A stretch of 64,000 nucleotides of DNA, taken from assembly GCF_006402735.1 (NCBI RefSeq), contig NZ_CP017174.1, forward strand, positions 8,846,001-8,910,000, written 5' to 3'. A program made the position numbers and the translations under genes. A model generated the notes under the pieces. That model was not told where the DNA came from. It worked only from the letters and a program-made list of their open reading frames with translations, and searched no databases. Below are positions 49,059-58,928 of the stretch, piece after piece. This stretch comes from Myxococcus xanthus (lineage in GTDB: Bacteria > Myxococcota > Myxococcia > Myxococcales > Myxococcaceae). Numbering within the stretch: position 1 is the first letter of the stretch; each line of letters opens with the position of its first letter.

Positions 49059-50402
49059 TCACGCGCCCTGGGGCAGCTTCAAGCGCGCGCGGCAGCCCCT
49101 GCCCTCGGGGCGGTTCTCCAGGCGCAGGCTGCCTCCGTGGGCCTCCGCGATTTGCCGGCTGAGCGCCAGACCGATGCCGCTGCCCTGGGGCTTGGTGGTG
49201 AAGAAGGGCACGAAGAGGTTGCCCGTGTCCGTCATGCCGGGGCCCTCGTCCTCCACCCAGACCTCCACCGCGCCCGGCGACAGCACGGCCCAGGACACCC
49301 AGACGTCCCCCACGGCCTCCGGCGCGGACAGCACCGCGTCCACCGCGTTGCGCACCAGGTTGATGAGCAGTTGCTCCAGTTGGTCCACGTCGCCCCGCAG
49401 CACCAACCCGGGGCCCGCGCGCACGCCCACCCTCCGGCGCTTCTCCAGCGCGGCCACCCGGCGCACCCACGCGTCCACCTCCACGGCGCCTGGCGTCGGA
49501 GGCGGCAACCGCGCGAGGCTGGCGTAGGCGGACATGAAGCGCGCCAGTGATTGGGAGCGACGGGCGACGATGCCCAATCCGCTCTTCGCGTCCTCTTCCC
49601 AGTCGGACGGACGCGGCGCCATGAGCAACGTGTCGCGCAGCGCCTCCGCGATGGAGCCGATGGGCGCCAGCGAGTTGTTGATTTCGTGGCTCAGCACCCG
49701 CACCAGCCGTTGCCAGGCCTCGCGCTCCTGCTCACGCAATGCCAGCCGCAGGTCCGCGAGCACCACCAACTGGTGCGGCAGGCCGCCCTGCCGGAAGGAG
49801 CCTCGCCGCAACTCGTAGGGGCCGCCCTCCTCCGCGAAGGAGCGCGTCAGCCTGCGAGGCACGTCGCCTTCCAGCAGGTCCGTCAGGCCCAGGGCTCCGG
49901 CGCCCTTTCCCACCAACTGCGAGCGTGACGCGCCCAGCAGCCGCTCGCCCGCGCGGTTCACCAGCCGCAGCGTGCCCGCCACGTCGAAGGCCAGCACGCC
50001 GACGTCAATCTCCTCCATCACCTGCTCCAGGAGCGCGCCCGCCTCCAGCACTCCCAGCCGCTGCTCACGCAGGGTGTCCCCCAGCGCGTTCACCTCCAGC
50101 AGCACCTCGCCCAGCGCATCCCCCGCCCGCGCCCCCCGGCCGCGCACGGAGTAGTCCCCTTCGCGCAGGGCGGCCAGCAGGTTGGCCACCGCGTGCAGCG
50201 GCCGCATCACCCGTTCGCGCACCAGCAGGCCCACGCCCAGGAAGGTGCCCACCACCAGGGAGGTCAGCGTCCACTGCACCTTGGAAGAGAAGTCCCCCAA
50301 CCACACCAGCACGAGCGCGGCCACCGAGCCCGGCAGGCCCGCGAGCCACGCGAGCCCGAGCACCTGCAGGTCATGCGGCGGTAGCCGGCGCTCCTCGCTC
50401 AC
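49059..50402 (-). CDS. membrane sensor histidine kinase of the MacAB-like operon
   Basis: A 447-residue protein. Its start overlaps the stop of the response regulator by four bases (ATGA), so the two are coupled. Two membrane helices (about residues 14-34 and 41-61) are joined by a very short loop, so it senses within the membrane. HAMP (about 62-110), a PAS domain (about 120-225), HisKA with RVLSHEINNSLAP and HATPase with DVDQLEQLLINLVRNA and GSGIGLALSRQIAEAHGG follow. It should phosphorylate the sigma-54 regulator encoded just before it. The stimulus could be membrane stress or the substrate of the neighbouring transporter. Confidence 0.93.
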   Translation of the reverse strand: MSEERRLPPHDLQVLGLAWLAGLPGSVAALVLVWLGDFSSKVQWTLTSLVVGTFLGVGLLVRERVMRPLHAVANLLAALREGDYSVRGRGARAGDALGEVLLEVNALGDTLREQRLGVLEAGALLEQVMEEIDVGVLAFDVAGTLRLVNRAGERLLGASRSQLVGKGAGALGLTDLLEGDVPRRLTRSFAEEGGPYELRRGSFRQGGLPHQLVVLADLRLALREQEREAWQRLVRVLSHEINNSLAPIGSIAEALRDTLLMAPRPSDWEEDAKSGLGIVARRSQSLARFMSAYASLARLPPPTPGAVEVDAWVRRVAALEKRRRVGVRAGPGLVLRGDVDQLEQLLINLVRNAVDAVLSAPEAVGDVWVSWAVLSPGAVEVWVEDEGPGMTDTGNLFVPFFTTKPQGSGIGLALSRQIAEAHGGSLRLENRPEGRGCRARLKLPQGA

Positions 50403-51829
50403 CGAGCGCCCTTGATGCCGTAGTACTGGAGCCGCCGGTACAGCGCGCTGCGCGACAGCCCCAGTCCCTTCGCCGCCTCGCTCACGTTGCCTTCGTGCCG
50501 CGCCAGCGCCCGCTCGATGAGGTAGCGCTCCACCTCCTCCAGCGTCATCTCCTCCAGCCGCGTCATGCCCTCGCGGCCGGCCCGCTTGAGCAGCAGGTCC
50601 TCCTGCGTCACCTCGTCACCCGACGCCATCAGCATCGCGCGCTCCACCGCGTGCTCCAGCTCGCGCACGTTGCCCGGCCACGCATAGGCCAGCAGGGCCT
50701 CCAGCGCCTCCGAGGACAACCGGACGTTCGGCCTGCCGTAGCGCCGGCCCTGTTCGGCCAGGAAGTGCGCGGCCAGCAGCGGGATGTCCTCGCGACGCTC
50801 GCGCAGGGGCGGCAGTTGCACCTCCACCGTGTTGAGGCGGTACAGCAAATCTTCCCGGAAGCGGCCCTCCGCCACCGCCCGCGACAGGTCCACATTGGTG
50901 GCGCTCACCACGCGCACGTCCACCCGCCGCGTCTTCGACGAGCCCACCGGGTGCAGCTCGCCCGTCTGGAGCACGCGCAGCAGCTTGGCCTGCTGCGACA
51001 GCGGCATGTTGCCAATCTCGTCCAGGAAGAGCGTGCCGCCGTCCGCCAGCTCGAAGCAGCCGATGCGGTCCGTCTTCGCATCCGTGAAGGCGCCCTTCAC
51101 GTGGCCGAACAGCTCGCTCTCGAAGACGCCCTCGGACAGGCCGCCGGAGTTGACCGCGACGAAGGCCCGCTCCGAGCGCGTGGAGCCCCCATGAATCAGC
51201 CGCGCCACCACCTCCTTGCCCGTGCCGTGCTCGCCCGTCACCAGCACGTTGGCGCCAGACGGCGCCACCCGCTCGATGAGCCGCCGCACCGGCTGCATGG
51301 ACCGGGACTCGGACACCAGGGCGAGCTGATTGCCCTGCCCCCGGCGCAGGTGCTGGTTCTCCTCCTCCAGCCGGCGGCTGCGCTTCAGCGCCCGGCGCAG
51401 CTCCAGCTGGGTGCGCAGCGTGGCCAGCAGGCGCGTGTTGTCCCAGGGCTTCTGCACGTAGTCGCGAGCACCGGCGCGCATGGCCTCCACCGCGCCCTCC
51501 ACGCTGCCCCACGCCGTCATCACCACCACCGGCAGGGACGCATCCTGCGCGCGGATGCGGCCAAGCAGGTCGATGCCCTCCTGCCCGGAGGTGGTGTCGC
51601 GCGCGTAGTTCAGGTCCATCAGGACCAGGTCCACGTCCTCGGCCTCCAGCGTGGCGAGCGCACCCGCGGGCGACTGCGAGGTGACGACGGTGAGTCCGTC
51701 CCGCTTGAGGAGCAGCCGGAGGGCCTCCAGGACGTCCGCCTGGTCGTCGGCGACCAGGACACACGGAGGCCGCGCGGCGGCGCTGGGAGCATTCGGGAGG
51801 GAGGGGGCGGATTCAGACACGGGGGACAC
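50399..51829 (-). CDS. sigma-54-dependent response regulator (NtrC class)
   Basis: About 476 residues. GTG at 51829 is my choice; TTG 51832 or GTG 51820 are possible and no ribosome site is clear. Receiver (about 22-140) with Asp28/Asp29, phospho-acceptor Asp72 and Lys127. AAA+ domain with Walker A GEHGTGKE (199-206) and Walker B LFLDEI (267-272). The sigma-54 contact loop reads GAFTDA (246-251), not GAFTGA. The C-terminal Fis-type helix-turn-helix is NVSEAAKGLGLSRSALYRRL. It should activate transcription by sigma-54 RNA polymerase, probably including its own operon. It lies between two ABC ATPase genes and its kinase. Confidence 0.93.
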   Translation of the reverse strand: MSPVSESAPSLPNAPSAAARPPCVLVADDQADVLEALRLLLKRDGLTVVTSQSPAGALATLEAEDVDLVLMDLNYARDTTSGQEGIDLLGRIRAQDASLPVVVMTAWGSVEGAVEAMRAGARDYVQKPWDNTRLLATLRTQLELRRALKRSRRLEEENQHLRRGQGNQLALVSESRSMQPVRRLIERVAPSGANVLVTGEHGTGKEVVARLIHGGSTRSERAFVAVNSGGLSEGVFESELFGHVKGAFTDAKTDRIGCFELADGGTLFLDEIGNMPLSQQAKLLRVLQTGELHPVGSSKTRRVDVRVVSATNVDLSRAVAEGRFREDLLYRLNTVEVQLPPLRERREDIPLLAAHFLAEQGRRYGRPNVRLSSEALEALLAYAWPGNVRELEHAVERAMLMASGDEVTQEDLLLKRAGREGMTRLEEMTLEEVERYLIERALARHEGNVSEAAKGLGLSRSALYRRLQYYGIKGAR

Positions 51830-51898
51830 CAATAGGGGGGGGAATGTGCCAGAAACAACCGGCGGCGGTCGCGCGGGAGTTGTGGGCGGCCGGGGACC

Positions 51899-52576
51899 TC
51901 AGGCGCCCTGCAACCAACCATCCGCGAGCTGGATGACGCGGTGGCCGTAGGCGGCGTTCGCCTCCGAGTGCGTCACCTGGATGATGGTGGTGCCGTCCCG
52001 GTTGAGGCCCTGGAAGACCTCCATGATTTGCTTCGCCTGCTGCGAATGGAGGTTGCCCGTGGGCTCGTCCGCCAGCAGCACCTTGGGGTTGGCGATGAGC
52101 GCCCGGGCGATGCCCACGAGTTGCTGCTGCCCACCGGAGAGCTGCGAGGGGAAGAGGTCCTTCTTCCCCACGAGTTGGAAGCGGTCCAGCATGTCGCCCA
52201 CCAGGGCCTCGCGCTCGCCGCGCTTGAGGTCGCGGTAGGACAGCGGCACCTCCAGGTTCTCCGCCACCGTCAGGTTGTCCAGCAGGTGGTACTGCTGGAA
52301 CACGAAGCCGATGGTGCGCCGGGAAAGCTCCCCGCGCGCCTTGGGCTTCATCGCATGTACCGCCTGGCCATCCAGCAGGTACTCGCCCGTCCAGTCCACG
52401 TCCAGCATGCCCAGGATGGACAGCAGCGTGGACTTGCCCGCGCCCGAAGGCCCCATCAGCGTGACGAACTCGCCCGGCTGGATGTCCAGGTCGATGCGGC
52501 GCAGCACCCAGGCCCGGCCGCCAGCCAGGGGGTAGGACTTCTCGACGTTCCTCAGGGAGATGAGCGGAGATGGCAT
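51899..52576 (-). CDS. ABC ATPase, MacB/LolD type (second)
   Basis: A 225-residue protein starting at the ATG at 52576. Complete nucleotide-binding domain: Walker A GPSGAGKST, signature LSGGQQQL, Walker B VLLADEPTGNL and a switch His in VTHSEANA. It belongs to the MacB/LolD class that powers FtsX-type permeases. A second ATPase gene lies seven bases upstream in the same operon. Two ATPases with one permease is unusual: they may form a heterodimer, or serve two permeases. Confidence 0.94.
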   Translation of the reverse strand: MPSPLISLRNVEKSYPLAGGRAWVLRRIDLDIQPGEFVTLMGPSGAGKSTLLSILGMLDVDWTGEYLLDGQAVHAMKPKARGELSRRTIGFVFQQYHLLDNLTVAENLEVPLSYRDLKRGEREALVGDMLDRFQLVGKKDLFPSQLSGGQQQLVGIARALIANPKVLLADEPTGNLHSQQAKQIMEVFQGLNRDGTTIIQVTHSEANAAYGHRVIQLADGWLQGA

Positions 52577-52583
52577 GTCCGTC

Positions 52584-53341
<758 letters not shown>

Positions 53342-53345
<4 letters not shown>

Positions 53346-53398
53346 CGCAGCCTCACCCGCTCCACCGCGTTCCACGCGGTCATGTCTGAAGTCTCCAT
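53342..53398 (-). repeat. duplicated tail of the HlyD-like gene before the ATPase
   Basis: On the minus strand a 19-codon frame reads METSDMTAWNAVERVRLR and stops exactly over the ATPase start (ATGATG). The end of the membrane-fusion protein at 55832 reads LSDMAAWDAVERVRLR and also stops over ATGATG of the permease. Over 49 bases the two copies match at 44. It is a scar of duplication or insertion at the operon junction. Confidence 0.9.
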
Positions 53399-53402
53399 CG
53401 GG

Positions 53403-55835
53403 CTACTCCGCTCGCAGGGCGATGGCCGGGTCCACGCGCGTGGCCCGGCGCGCCGGAAGCCAGGCGGCCAGCACGGCCACCGTGCCCAGCAGCAACGCCA
53501 CGCCCGCGAACGTCCACCCGTCGTACGCCGCCACCCCATACAGCATTGCGTCCAGCAGCCGCGCCAATCCCAGCGACAGCCCCAGGCCCAGCACCACGCC
53601 CAGCGCGGTGAGCCGCAGGCCCTGCCCCAGCACCAGCGTCAGCACGCGGGTCCGCGAGGCCCCCAACGCCATGCGGATGCCCATCTCCCGCGTGCGCTGC
53701 GCCACCGAGTAGCCGATGACGCCGGAGATTCCGAGCGCCGCCAGCAGCAACGCCGTGCCCGCGAACAGGCCCATCAGCAGCGCCGACACCTGGCGGGAGC
53801 TGATGGACTCATCCACCAACCGCGTCAGCGGCGCCACCGCGTACAACGCCAGGTTGCCATCCACGGCGCGCAGCTCCGCTTCGATGGCGGTGCGCAGCGC
53901 CTCCGGGCTGCCGCCGGACTTCGCCCGGACCGCGAGCGCCAGGAAGGGCGTGGGCACCTTCGCCGCCGGGTAGTACGCGGCGGGCCGCGCGGGCGTATCC
54001 AGGCCCCATTCGCGCACGTCGTCCACGATGCCCACCACGGTGGTCCACTGCACCGCGTCCCAGTGCAGCTTCAACCGCTGGCCCAGAGCATCCCCCTGGG
54101 GCCAGTAGAGGTCCGCGAAGGTCTTGTTGATGACCACCTGCCAGGGCGCGTCCGGCCCCTCCATCCCGTCTCCCTCCAGGAGGTGTCCCTGGCGCGGGGT
54201 GACGCGCAGCGTGCGCAGGTAACCCGGGCTGACGGCGCGGAACTCCACCGCGGGCCAGACTTCATCCGGCGCCCGCGGCCGTCCCTCGATGTCGAAGCTG
54301 CTGTCCGAGCGCCCTCCCAGCGGCAGCAGGTTGGTGACCCCCACGGCCTCCACGCCCGGGAGCGCCTGGAGCCGGCCCAACAGCTCCCGCTGGAAGGCCA
54401 CCTTGTGTGCCGCGTCCGGGTAGCGCGCGGAGGGCAGCACGAGCTTGCCCGTGAGCACGCCCTCGGGCGTGAAGCCCGCGTCCACCGCGCGCAGGGCCAG
54501 GAAGCTCTTGGTGAAGAGCCCCGCGCCCACCAGGAGCACCAGCGCCACCGCGACCTGCCCCACCACCAGCCCCGCGCGCATCCGGCCCGAACCATGGCCC
54601 TCCGTGCCCCGGCTGCCCTCGCGCATGGCGACGCTCAAGTCCTCCCGGCTGCCATGCAGCGCCGGACCGAGCCCGAAGAGCACGCCCGTGAGGAGGCTCA
54701 CGCCCATGGTGAACACCAGCGGCCGCGCGTCCAGCCGCACCTGGCTCGCGCGAGGCAGCGCCTCTCCCACCAGTGCCACCAACGCGTCCGTGCCCCACAA
54801 CGCCAGCAGCATCCCCAGCACCCCGCCCGCCAGGGACAGCACCAGGCTCTCGGTGAGGAACTGCGCCACCAGCCGGCTCCGGCTCGCCCCCAGCGCGGCA
54901 CGGATGGACACCTCGCGTCCGCGCGCCGCCATCCGAGCCAACAGCAGGTTGGCCACGCTGCTGCACGCCGCCAGCAGCACGAAGCCCACCGCGCCCAGCA
55001 GCAGCCACAGCGTGCCGCGCACGTTGCCCACGACCTTTTCGTCCAGCGACGTCACCGAGAAGGACCAACCCACCTTCCGGTACCGCGAGGGGACGGCCTC
55101 CTCCATCTCCAGCGCCACGCGCGCCAGGTCCGTGCGCGCCGCGGCCTGCGTCACGCCGGGCTTCAACCGCCCCACCACCGACAGGAACCGGGCGCCGCGC
55201 TGGTCCTCCTGCCGCTGTGTCTCGGTGGGCACGAAGGGCACGTACATCTCCGCCCAGGCGGGGTAGGCCACCCCCGCGGGCAACACGCCCACCACCGTGT
55301 ACGGCTCGCCATCGAGCTGCATCGTCTGGCCCAGCACGTGCGCGTCCCGGGCGAAATGCACGCGCCACGCCGTGTCGGTGAGCACCACCACCCGCTCACG
55401 CCCCTGGACGGCCTCCGCCTCCGTGAAGGCGCGGCCGAGCACCGGCGACACGCCCAGCGTGGCGAAGAAGGACGGTGTGGCCGCCACCGCGGCGAGCTGC
55501 TGGGGGGTGTCCCTGCCCGTGAGCGTCAGGTTGCCGCCCCGGTAGGCCGCCACCGATTCGAAGGCGCGCGACAGCGTCGCCAGGTCGAAGTACTCCGGCA
55601 CGGACAGGGAGATGTCCTGGAGCTCGGCCTGCGCGATGTTCCCCTGGAGGTGCACCACCCGCTCGGGCTCCGAGAAGGGCGGCGGCGTGAGGAGCACCCC
55701 GTTCACCACGCTGAAGACGGCGCTGTTGGCGCCAATCCCCAGCGCCAGCGCGAGCACCGCCACCAGCGCGAAGCCGGGGCTCTGGCGCAGCGAGCGCAGC
55801 GTGTACCGCACGTCACGACGAAGTGCGTCCATCAT
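53403..55835 (-). CDS. MacB/FtsX-type ABC permease (ADOP family)
   Basis: About 810 residues. The start is one of two adjacent ATG codons (55835 or 55832), overlapping the stop of the preceding gene. Membrane helix 1 begins near PGFALVAVLALALGIGANS, followed by a large periplasmic domain (about residues 65-260). Three helices follow, then a second periplasmic domain and a final FtsX block (VIGYSVAQRTREMGIRMALGA, then the last helices). This ADOP arrangement (two FtsX halves, one ATPase-dependent) is typical of exporters of peptides, macrolides or lipoproteins. It works with the two ATPases and the membrane-fusion protein upstream. Confidence 0.93.
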   Translation of the reverse strand: MMDALRRDVRYTLRSLRQSPGFALVAVLALALGIGANSAVFSVVNGVLLTPPPFSEPERVVHLQGNIAQAELQDISLSVPEYFDLATLSRAFESVAAYRGGNLTLTGRDTPQQLAAVAATPSFFATLGVSPVLGRAFTEAEAVQGRERVVVLTDTAWRVHFARDAHVLGQTMQLDGEPYTVVGVLPAGVAYPAWAEMYVPFVPTETQRQEDQRGARFLSVVGRLKPGVTQAAARTDLARVALEMEEAVPSRYRKVGWSFSVTSLDEKVVGNVRGTLWLLLGAVGFVLLAACSSVANLLLARMAARGREVSIRAALGASRSRLVAQFLTESLVLSLAGGVLGMLLALWGTDALVALVGEALPRASQVRLDARPLVFTMGVSLLTGVLFGLGPALHGSREDLSVAMREGSRGTEGHGSGRMRAGLVVGQVAVALVLLVGAGLFTKSFLALRAVDAGFTPEGVLTGKLVLPSARYPDAAHKVAFQRELLGRLQALPGVEAVGVTNLLPLGGRSDSSFDIEGRPRAPDEVWPAVEFRAVSPGYLRTLRVTPRQGHLLEGDGMEGPDAPWQVVINKTFADLYWPQGDALGQRLKLHWDAVQWTTVVGIVDDVREWGLDTPARPAAYYPAAKVPTPFLALAVRAKSGGSPEALRTAIEAELRAVDGNLALYAVAPLTRLVDESISSRQVSALLMGLFAGTALLLAALGISGVIGYSVAQRTREMGIRMALGASRTRVLTLVLGQGLRLTALGVVLGLGLSLGLARLLDAMLYGVAAYDGWTFAGVALLLGTVAVLAAWLPARRATRVDPAIALRAE

Positions 55836-57118
55836 CGCAGCCGCACCCGCTCCACTGCGTCCCACGCGGCCATGTCCGACAACACCACCTGGTCACCTTC
55901 TTGAAGGCCCTGCAGCACCTCCACCGCGTTCACCGAGCCCCGGCCCAGCTGCACCGGCACGCGGACGGCTTCATCACTGCCCGGCATCAAGCGGAAGAGG
56001 GCCATGGTGGCATTGGGCTGCGCGCCAGCCGGGCGCCCCACGGACAGCACGTCGCCCAGCCGCTCCAGCTCCACCGTGCCCTCCACCGTCAAATCCGGCC
56101 GCGCGCCGCGGGGCAGCTCCGCGGGCAGCGACACCTCCACGCGCACCGTGCCCTGGCTCGCCGCGGGCGCCACCCGCGCCACCTGGCCTTCCACCACGCC
56201 GTTGCGGGTGTCCACCAACGCCTTCAGCCCAGGCTGGATGTCGCGCGCCTGCGTCTCCGCGATGCGCAGCTCCGCCTTCAGCCGCTCCGGCTTCACCACC
56301 TTGGCCAGCAGCACGCCCGGCGTCACCCACTGCCCCAGCTCCAGCGGCAGGTCCTGGAGCACGCCATCCTCGCCCGCGAGCACCTTCATCGACTCCACCT
56401 GCGCGCGGCGGAAGCGGGCCACCGCCTTCAGGCGTTCCACCTGTCCCTGCTGCGCGGTGAGCTGCTCCTTCATGCTGGACGCCACCACCTGGAGCTTCTT
56501 GCGCTCCAGCTCCAGGCGACGGCTCAGCTCCGCGGCCTTCTCGCGCGTCTGCTGCATCTCCAGGTCGCCGATATGTGCCTTCTGGTGTAGGGCCTCGTTC
56601 GCGGCGGCGCGGCGTCCCGCCTCGGAGGACTCGTTGATGAGCGCCGCCACGGTGGCCTCCTGGGCCAGCCGCTGCGTCTCCAGCTCCATGCGCACCTGGA
56701 TGAGGTCGGCCTCCACGCTGGCCAGCTGACGCTCGGCCTCCAGGGCCTGGAGCTGCACGTCCGGGTTCGACAGCTCCAACAGGAGCGTGTCCGCCGTCAC
56801 CGTGGCCCCAGGCCGCACGTGGATGCGCTCCACCCGGCCCGCCGTGTCCGCGGTGAGCCAGCGGATGTACTCCGGCACCAGCGTGCCCGCGCCCTTCACC
56901 TGGCGCACCATGGGTCCGCGCTTCACCGTGTCCAACCACACCGAGGCCCGCTCCACCGTGGGCGCAGCCGGGCGCAGCCGTGACAGGCCCACCGTCACCA
57001 GCAGGAGCGCGCAGGCTCCACCGATGGCGAGCACCCAGGGCTTGCGACGCGGCTTCTTGGCTTTGGGAATGTCCACGCCCCTGCCCAGAGCGAGGCTCGT
57101 GCCAAAGCCATCTCCCAC
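55832..57118 (-). CDS. HlyD/MacA-type membrane-fusion protein
   Basis: About 428 residues. The GTG at 57118 follows AGGGGGTTGAC; a GTG at 57076 is the alternative. A short cytoplasmic N-terminus, one membrane helix (about residues 31-49) and a long periplasmic part follow. The periplasmic part has a lipoyl-like strand (VERIHVRPGATVTADTLLLE), a coiled-coil hairpin (residues about 120-240, beginning VQLQALEAERQL) and beta-barrel domains ending LSDMAAWDAVERVRLR. MacA-type proteins join an inner-membrane exporter to an outer-membrane channel. First gene of a six-gene operon; no TolC-like gene is in the window. Confidence 0.93.
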   Translation of the reverse strand: MGDGFGTSLALGRGVDIPKAKKPRRKPWVLAIGGACALLLVTVGLSRLRPAAPTVERASVWLDTVKRGPMVRQVKGAGTLVPEYIRWLTADTAGRVERIHVRPGATVTADTLLLELSNPDVQLQALEAERQLASVEADLIQVRMELETQRLAQEATVAALINESSEAGRRAAANEALHQKAHIGDLEMQQTREKAAELSRRLELERKKLQVVASSMKEQLTAQQGQVERLKAVARFRRAQVESMKVLAGEDGVLQDLPLELGQWVTPGVLLAKVVKPERLKAELRIAETQARDIQPGLKALVDTRNGVVEGQVARVAPAASQGTVRVEVSLPAELPRGARPDLTVEGTVELERLGDVLSVGRPAGAQPNATMALFRLMPGSDEAVRVPVQLGRGSVNAVEVLQGLQEGDQVVLSDMAAWDAVERVRLR

Positions 57119-57224
57119 GTCAACCCCCTGGAATTGCTCGGGATGAAGGACTGCCTCGCGAAGGCCGTGCCCACTTGCGGAAAGTGCCGTCCCAGAAGCG
57201 GACAGCGGCCGGAAGGGGGTGGAG

Positions 57225-57236
57225 GCCCCCGGGGGC
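57225..57236. promoter_or_regulatory. perfect palindrome in the divergent intergenic region
   Basis: GCCCCCGGGGGC is a perfect 12-bp palindrome between the divergent membrane-fusion and acyl-CoA synthetase genes. It could be an operator or merely GC-rich chance; nothing else defines it. Confidence 0.25.
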
Positions 57237-57244
57237 GCCGGCGC

Positions 57245-57250
57245 TAAGGT
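57245..57250 (+). promoter_or_regulatory. possible -10 box of the acyl-CoA synthetase gene
   Basis: TAAGGT ends eight bases before the ATG at 57259, a layout like that of 17284 and 10655. AAGGTG could instead serve as a weak ribosome site, so this is uncertain. Confidence 0.25.
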
Positions 57251-57258
57251 GCGCGCCC

Positions 57259-58827
57259 ATGTCGGCCTCCCTTCTCGAAGTGTTCCTGGACCACGCACAC
57301 CGCGCGCCCGAGCGGCCCCTGCTGACGTTCGAGCAGGAGCGCTTCACCTACGGGCAGTTCGCCACGCACGTCACGGCCTTCGCCCGGGGCCTCAAGCAGC
57401 GCGGGCTCCAGCCGGGGGAGCGGGTGGCGCTCTTCCTGGAGAACAGCGCCCGCTTCGCCATCGCCTACCTGGGTGTGCAGGCCGCGGGCGGCGTGGTGGT
57501 GCTGGTCAACACCGCCTACCGGCAGGTGGAGCTGGCCCACATCCTGTCCGACGCGGAGGTCTGCGGCTGCGTCACCGGCGCGGCGGGCGCCGCGGAGCTG
57601 GTGCCGCTGCGGGCCCAGCTGCCCTCGCTCCAGTGGCTCCTCACCGTGGAGCGCCCCACCACCGCGCTGCCCGAGTCGCTCACGGAGGTCCCCTTCGACA
57701 CGCTGCTCGCGGAGGGCACCTCCGCCGCCGCGCCGCTGGTGATGCCGCGTCCGGAGGACCTGGCGGTGCTGGGCTACACCTCTGGCACCACGGGCCGCTC
57801 CAAGGGCGCCATGCTGATGCACCGCAACCTGCTGGCCAACGTGCGAGCCGTCACCGAGGCGTGGCGCTGGACGGAGCAGGACCGGCTGCTGCTCACCCTG
57901 CCGCTGTTCCACACCCACGGCCTGATGGTGGGCCTGCACGGCACGCTGTTCACCGGCGCCAGCGTGGACCTGCGCCGCCGCTTCAACGCCGCCGAGTCCC
58001 TGGCCGCGCTGCGCGATGACGCCTCGCTCACGATGTTCTTCGGCGTGCCCACCATGTACAGCCGCCTGCTGGAGGAGGCCCGCGCGTCACGCGTGAAGCC
58101 GCGCGCGCTGCGCCTGTGGGTGTCCGGCTCGGCGCCGCTCAGTCCCCAGCTCTTCGCGGACATCGAGGCGGAGCTGGGCGCCCGCATCCTGGAGCGCTAC
58201 GGGATGACGGAGACCATCATGAACACCACCAACCCCTACGAGGGCGAGCGCCGCCCCGGCACGGTGGGCGTCCCCTACCCCGGCCAGGAGGCCCGCGTGG
58301 TGGACGTGCGCACGCGCCAGCCGCTGCCGCGCGGTGAGACGGGGGAAATCGAGGTCCGGGGCCCCCACGTCTTCGCCGGGTACTGGCGCCGCCAGGACGC
58401 CACCACCGAGTCGTTCGACGCGGACGGGTGGTTCCGCACGGGCGACCTGGGGGATGTGGACGCGGACGGCTACCTGCGCATCACCGGGCGGGCGCGCGAG
58501 CTCATCATCAGCGGCGGCTTCAACGTGTACCCGCGCGAGGTGGAGGAGGTGCTCGCCATGCACCCGGGCGTCGCGGAGGTCGCGGTGCTGGGCCTGCCTG
58601 ACGCGGACCTGGGCGAGCAGGTGGTGGCCGTGGTGGTGCCTCACCCGGGGGCGACCCCGCCGGAGTCCCAGTCCCTGGTGGACTGGTGCAAGGACCGGCT
58701 CGCCAGCTTCAAGAAGCCGCGCCAGGTCGTCTTCACGGATGCGCTGCCGCGCAATGCGTTGGGCAAGGTGCAGAAGCACCTCCTCCGGGCAGCCCTGGTG
58801 ACACCCGGCACGCGCGAGTCACGGTGA
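57259..58827 (+). CDS. acyl-CoA synthetase (AMP-binding, MatB-like)
   Basis: A 522-residue protein starting at the ATG at 57259. It is an ANL-superfamily ligase: ATP-binding loop YTSGTTGRSKGAMLMH, motif ERYGMTETIMNTTNPYEG and the C-terminal GFNVYPREVEEVL with the catalytic Lys in ALPRNALGKVQK. The order and length match malonyl-CoA or medium-chain acyl-CoA synthetases. Which acid it activates is not visible. Divergent from the MacA-type gene; the downstream KaiC gene is probably separate because a hairpin follows at 58810. Confidence 0.92.
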   Translation: MSASLLEVFLDHAHRAPERPLLTFEQERFTYGQFATHVTAFARGLKQRGLQPGERVALFLENSARFAIAYLGVQAAGGVVVLVNTAYRQVELAHILSDAEVCGCVTGAAGAAELVPLRAQLPSLQWLLTVERPTTALPESLTEVPFDTLLAEGTSAAAPLVMPRPEDLAVLGYTSGTTGRSKGAMLMHRNLLANVRAVTEAWRWTEQDRLLLTLPLFHTHGLMVGLHGTLFTGASVDLRRRFNAAESLAALRDDASLTMFFGVPTMYSRLLEEARASRVKPRALRLWVSGSAPLSPQLFADIEAELGARILERYGMTETIMNTTNPYEGERRPGTVGVPYPGQEARVVDVRTRQPLPRGETGEIEVRGPHVFAGYWRRQDATTESFDADGWFRTGDLGDVDADGYLRITGRARELIISGGFNVYPREVEEVLAMHPGVAEVAVLGLPDADLGEQVVAVVVPHPGATPPESQSLVDWCKDRLASFKKPRQVVFTDALPRNALGKVQKHLLRAALVTPGTRESR

Positions 58828-58836
58828 GCCGCGCGT
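58810..58836 (+). terminator. hairpin at the end of the acyl-CoA synthetase gene
   Basis: ACGCGCG (58810-58816) and CGCGCGT (58830-58836) form a 7-bp stem with a 13-base loop that spans the stop codon. No T-tract, so it is a moderate candidate. Confidence 0.45.
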
Positions 58837-58895
58837 CCACAGCACGGTTCCGAACAGACGCCGCGCAATTGCGTGGCGTGGGCACCTTGCTGGCC

Positions 58896-58901
58896 TAGGG
58901 T
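58896..58901 (+). promoter_or_regulatory. possible -10 box of the KaiC-like gene
   Basis: TAGGGT lies 27 bases before the GTG at 58929 and would leave a short leader that contains GGAAGGAG. No clear -35 box. Confidence 0.3.
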
Positions 58902-58928
58902 TCGCGCCCTGGACGGAAGGAGCATCGT

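Noticed and set aside
51829-51898. Sigma-54 promoter (TGGCAC) before the response regulator
   Set aside because: TGGCAC is present on the minus strand but no TTGC-type -12 element follows at the right distance; only a C-run.
57118-57258. Sigma-54 promoter before the MacA-type operon
   Set aside because: I looked for GG-N10-GC on the minus strand because the operon encodes a sigma-54 activator; near matches (GGCAC...GC) have wrong spacing.
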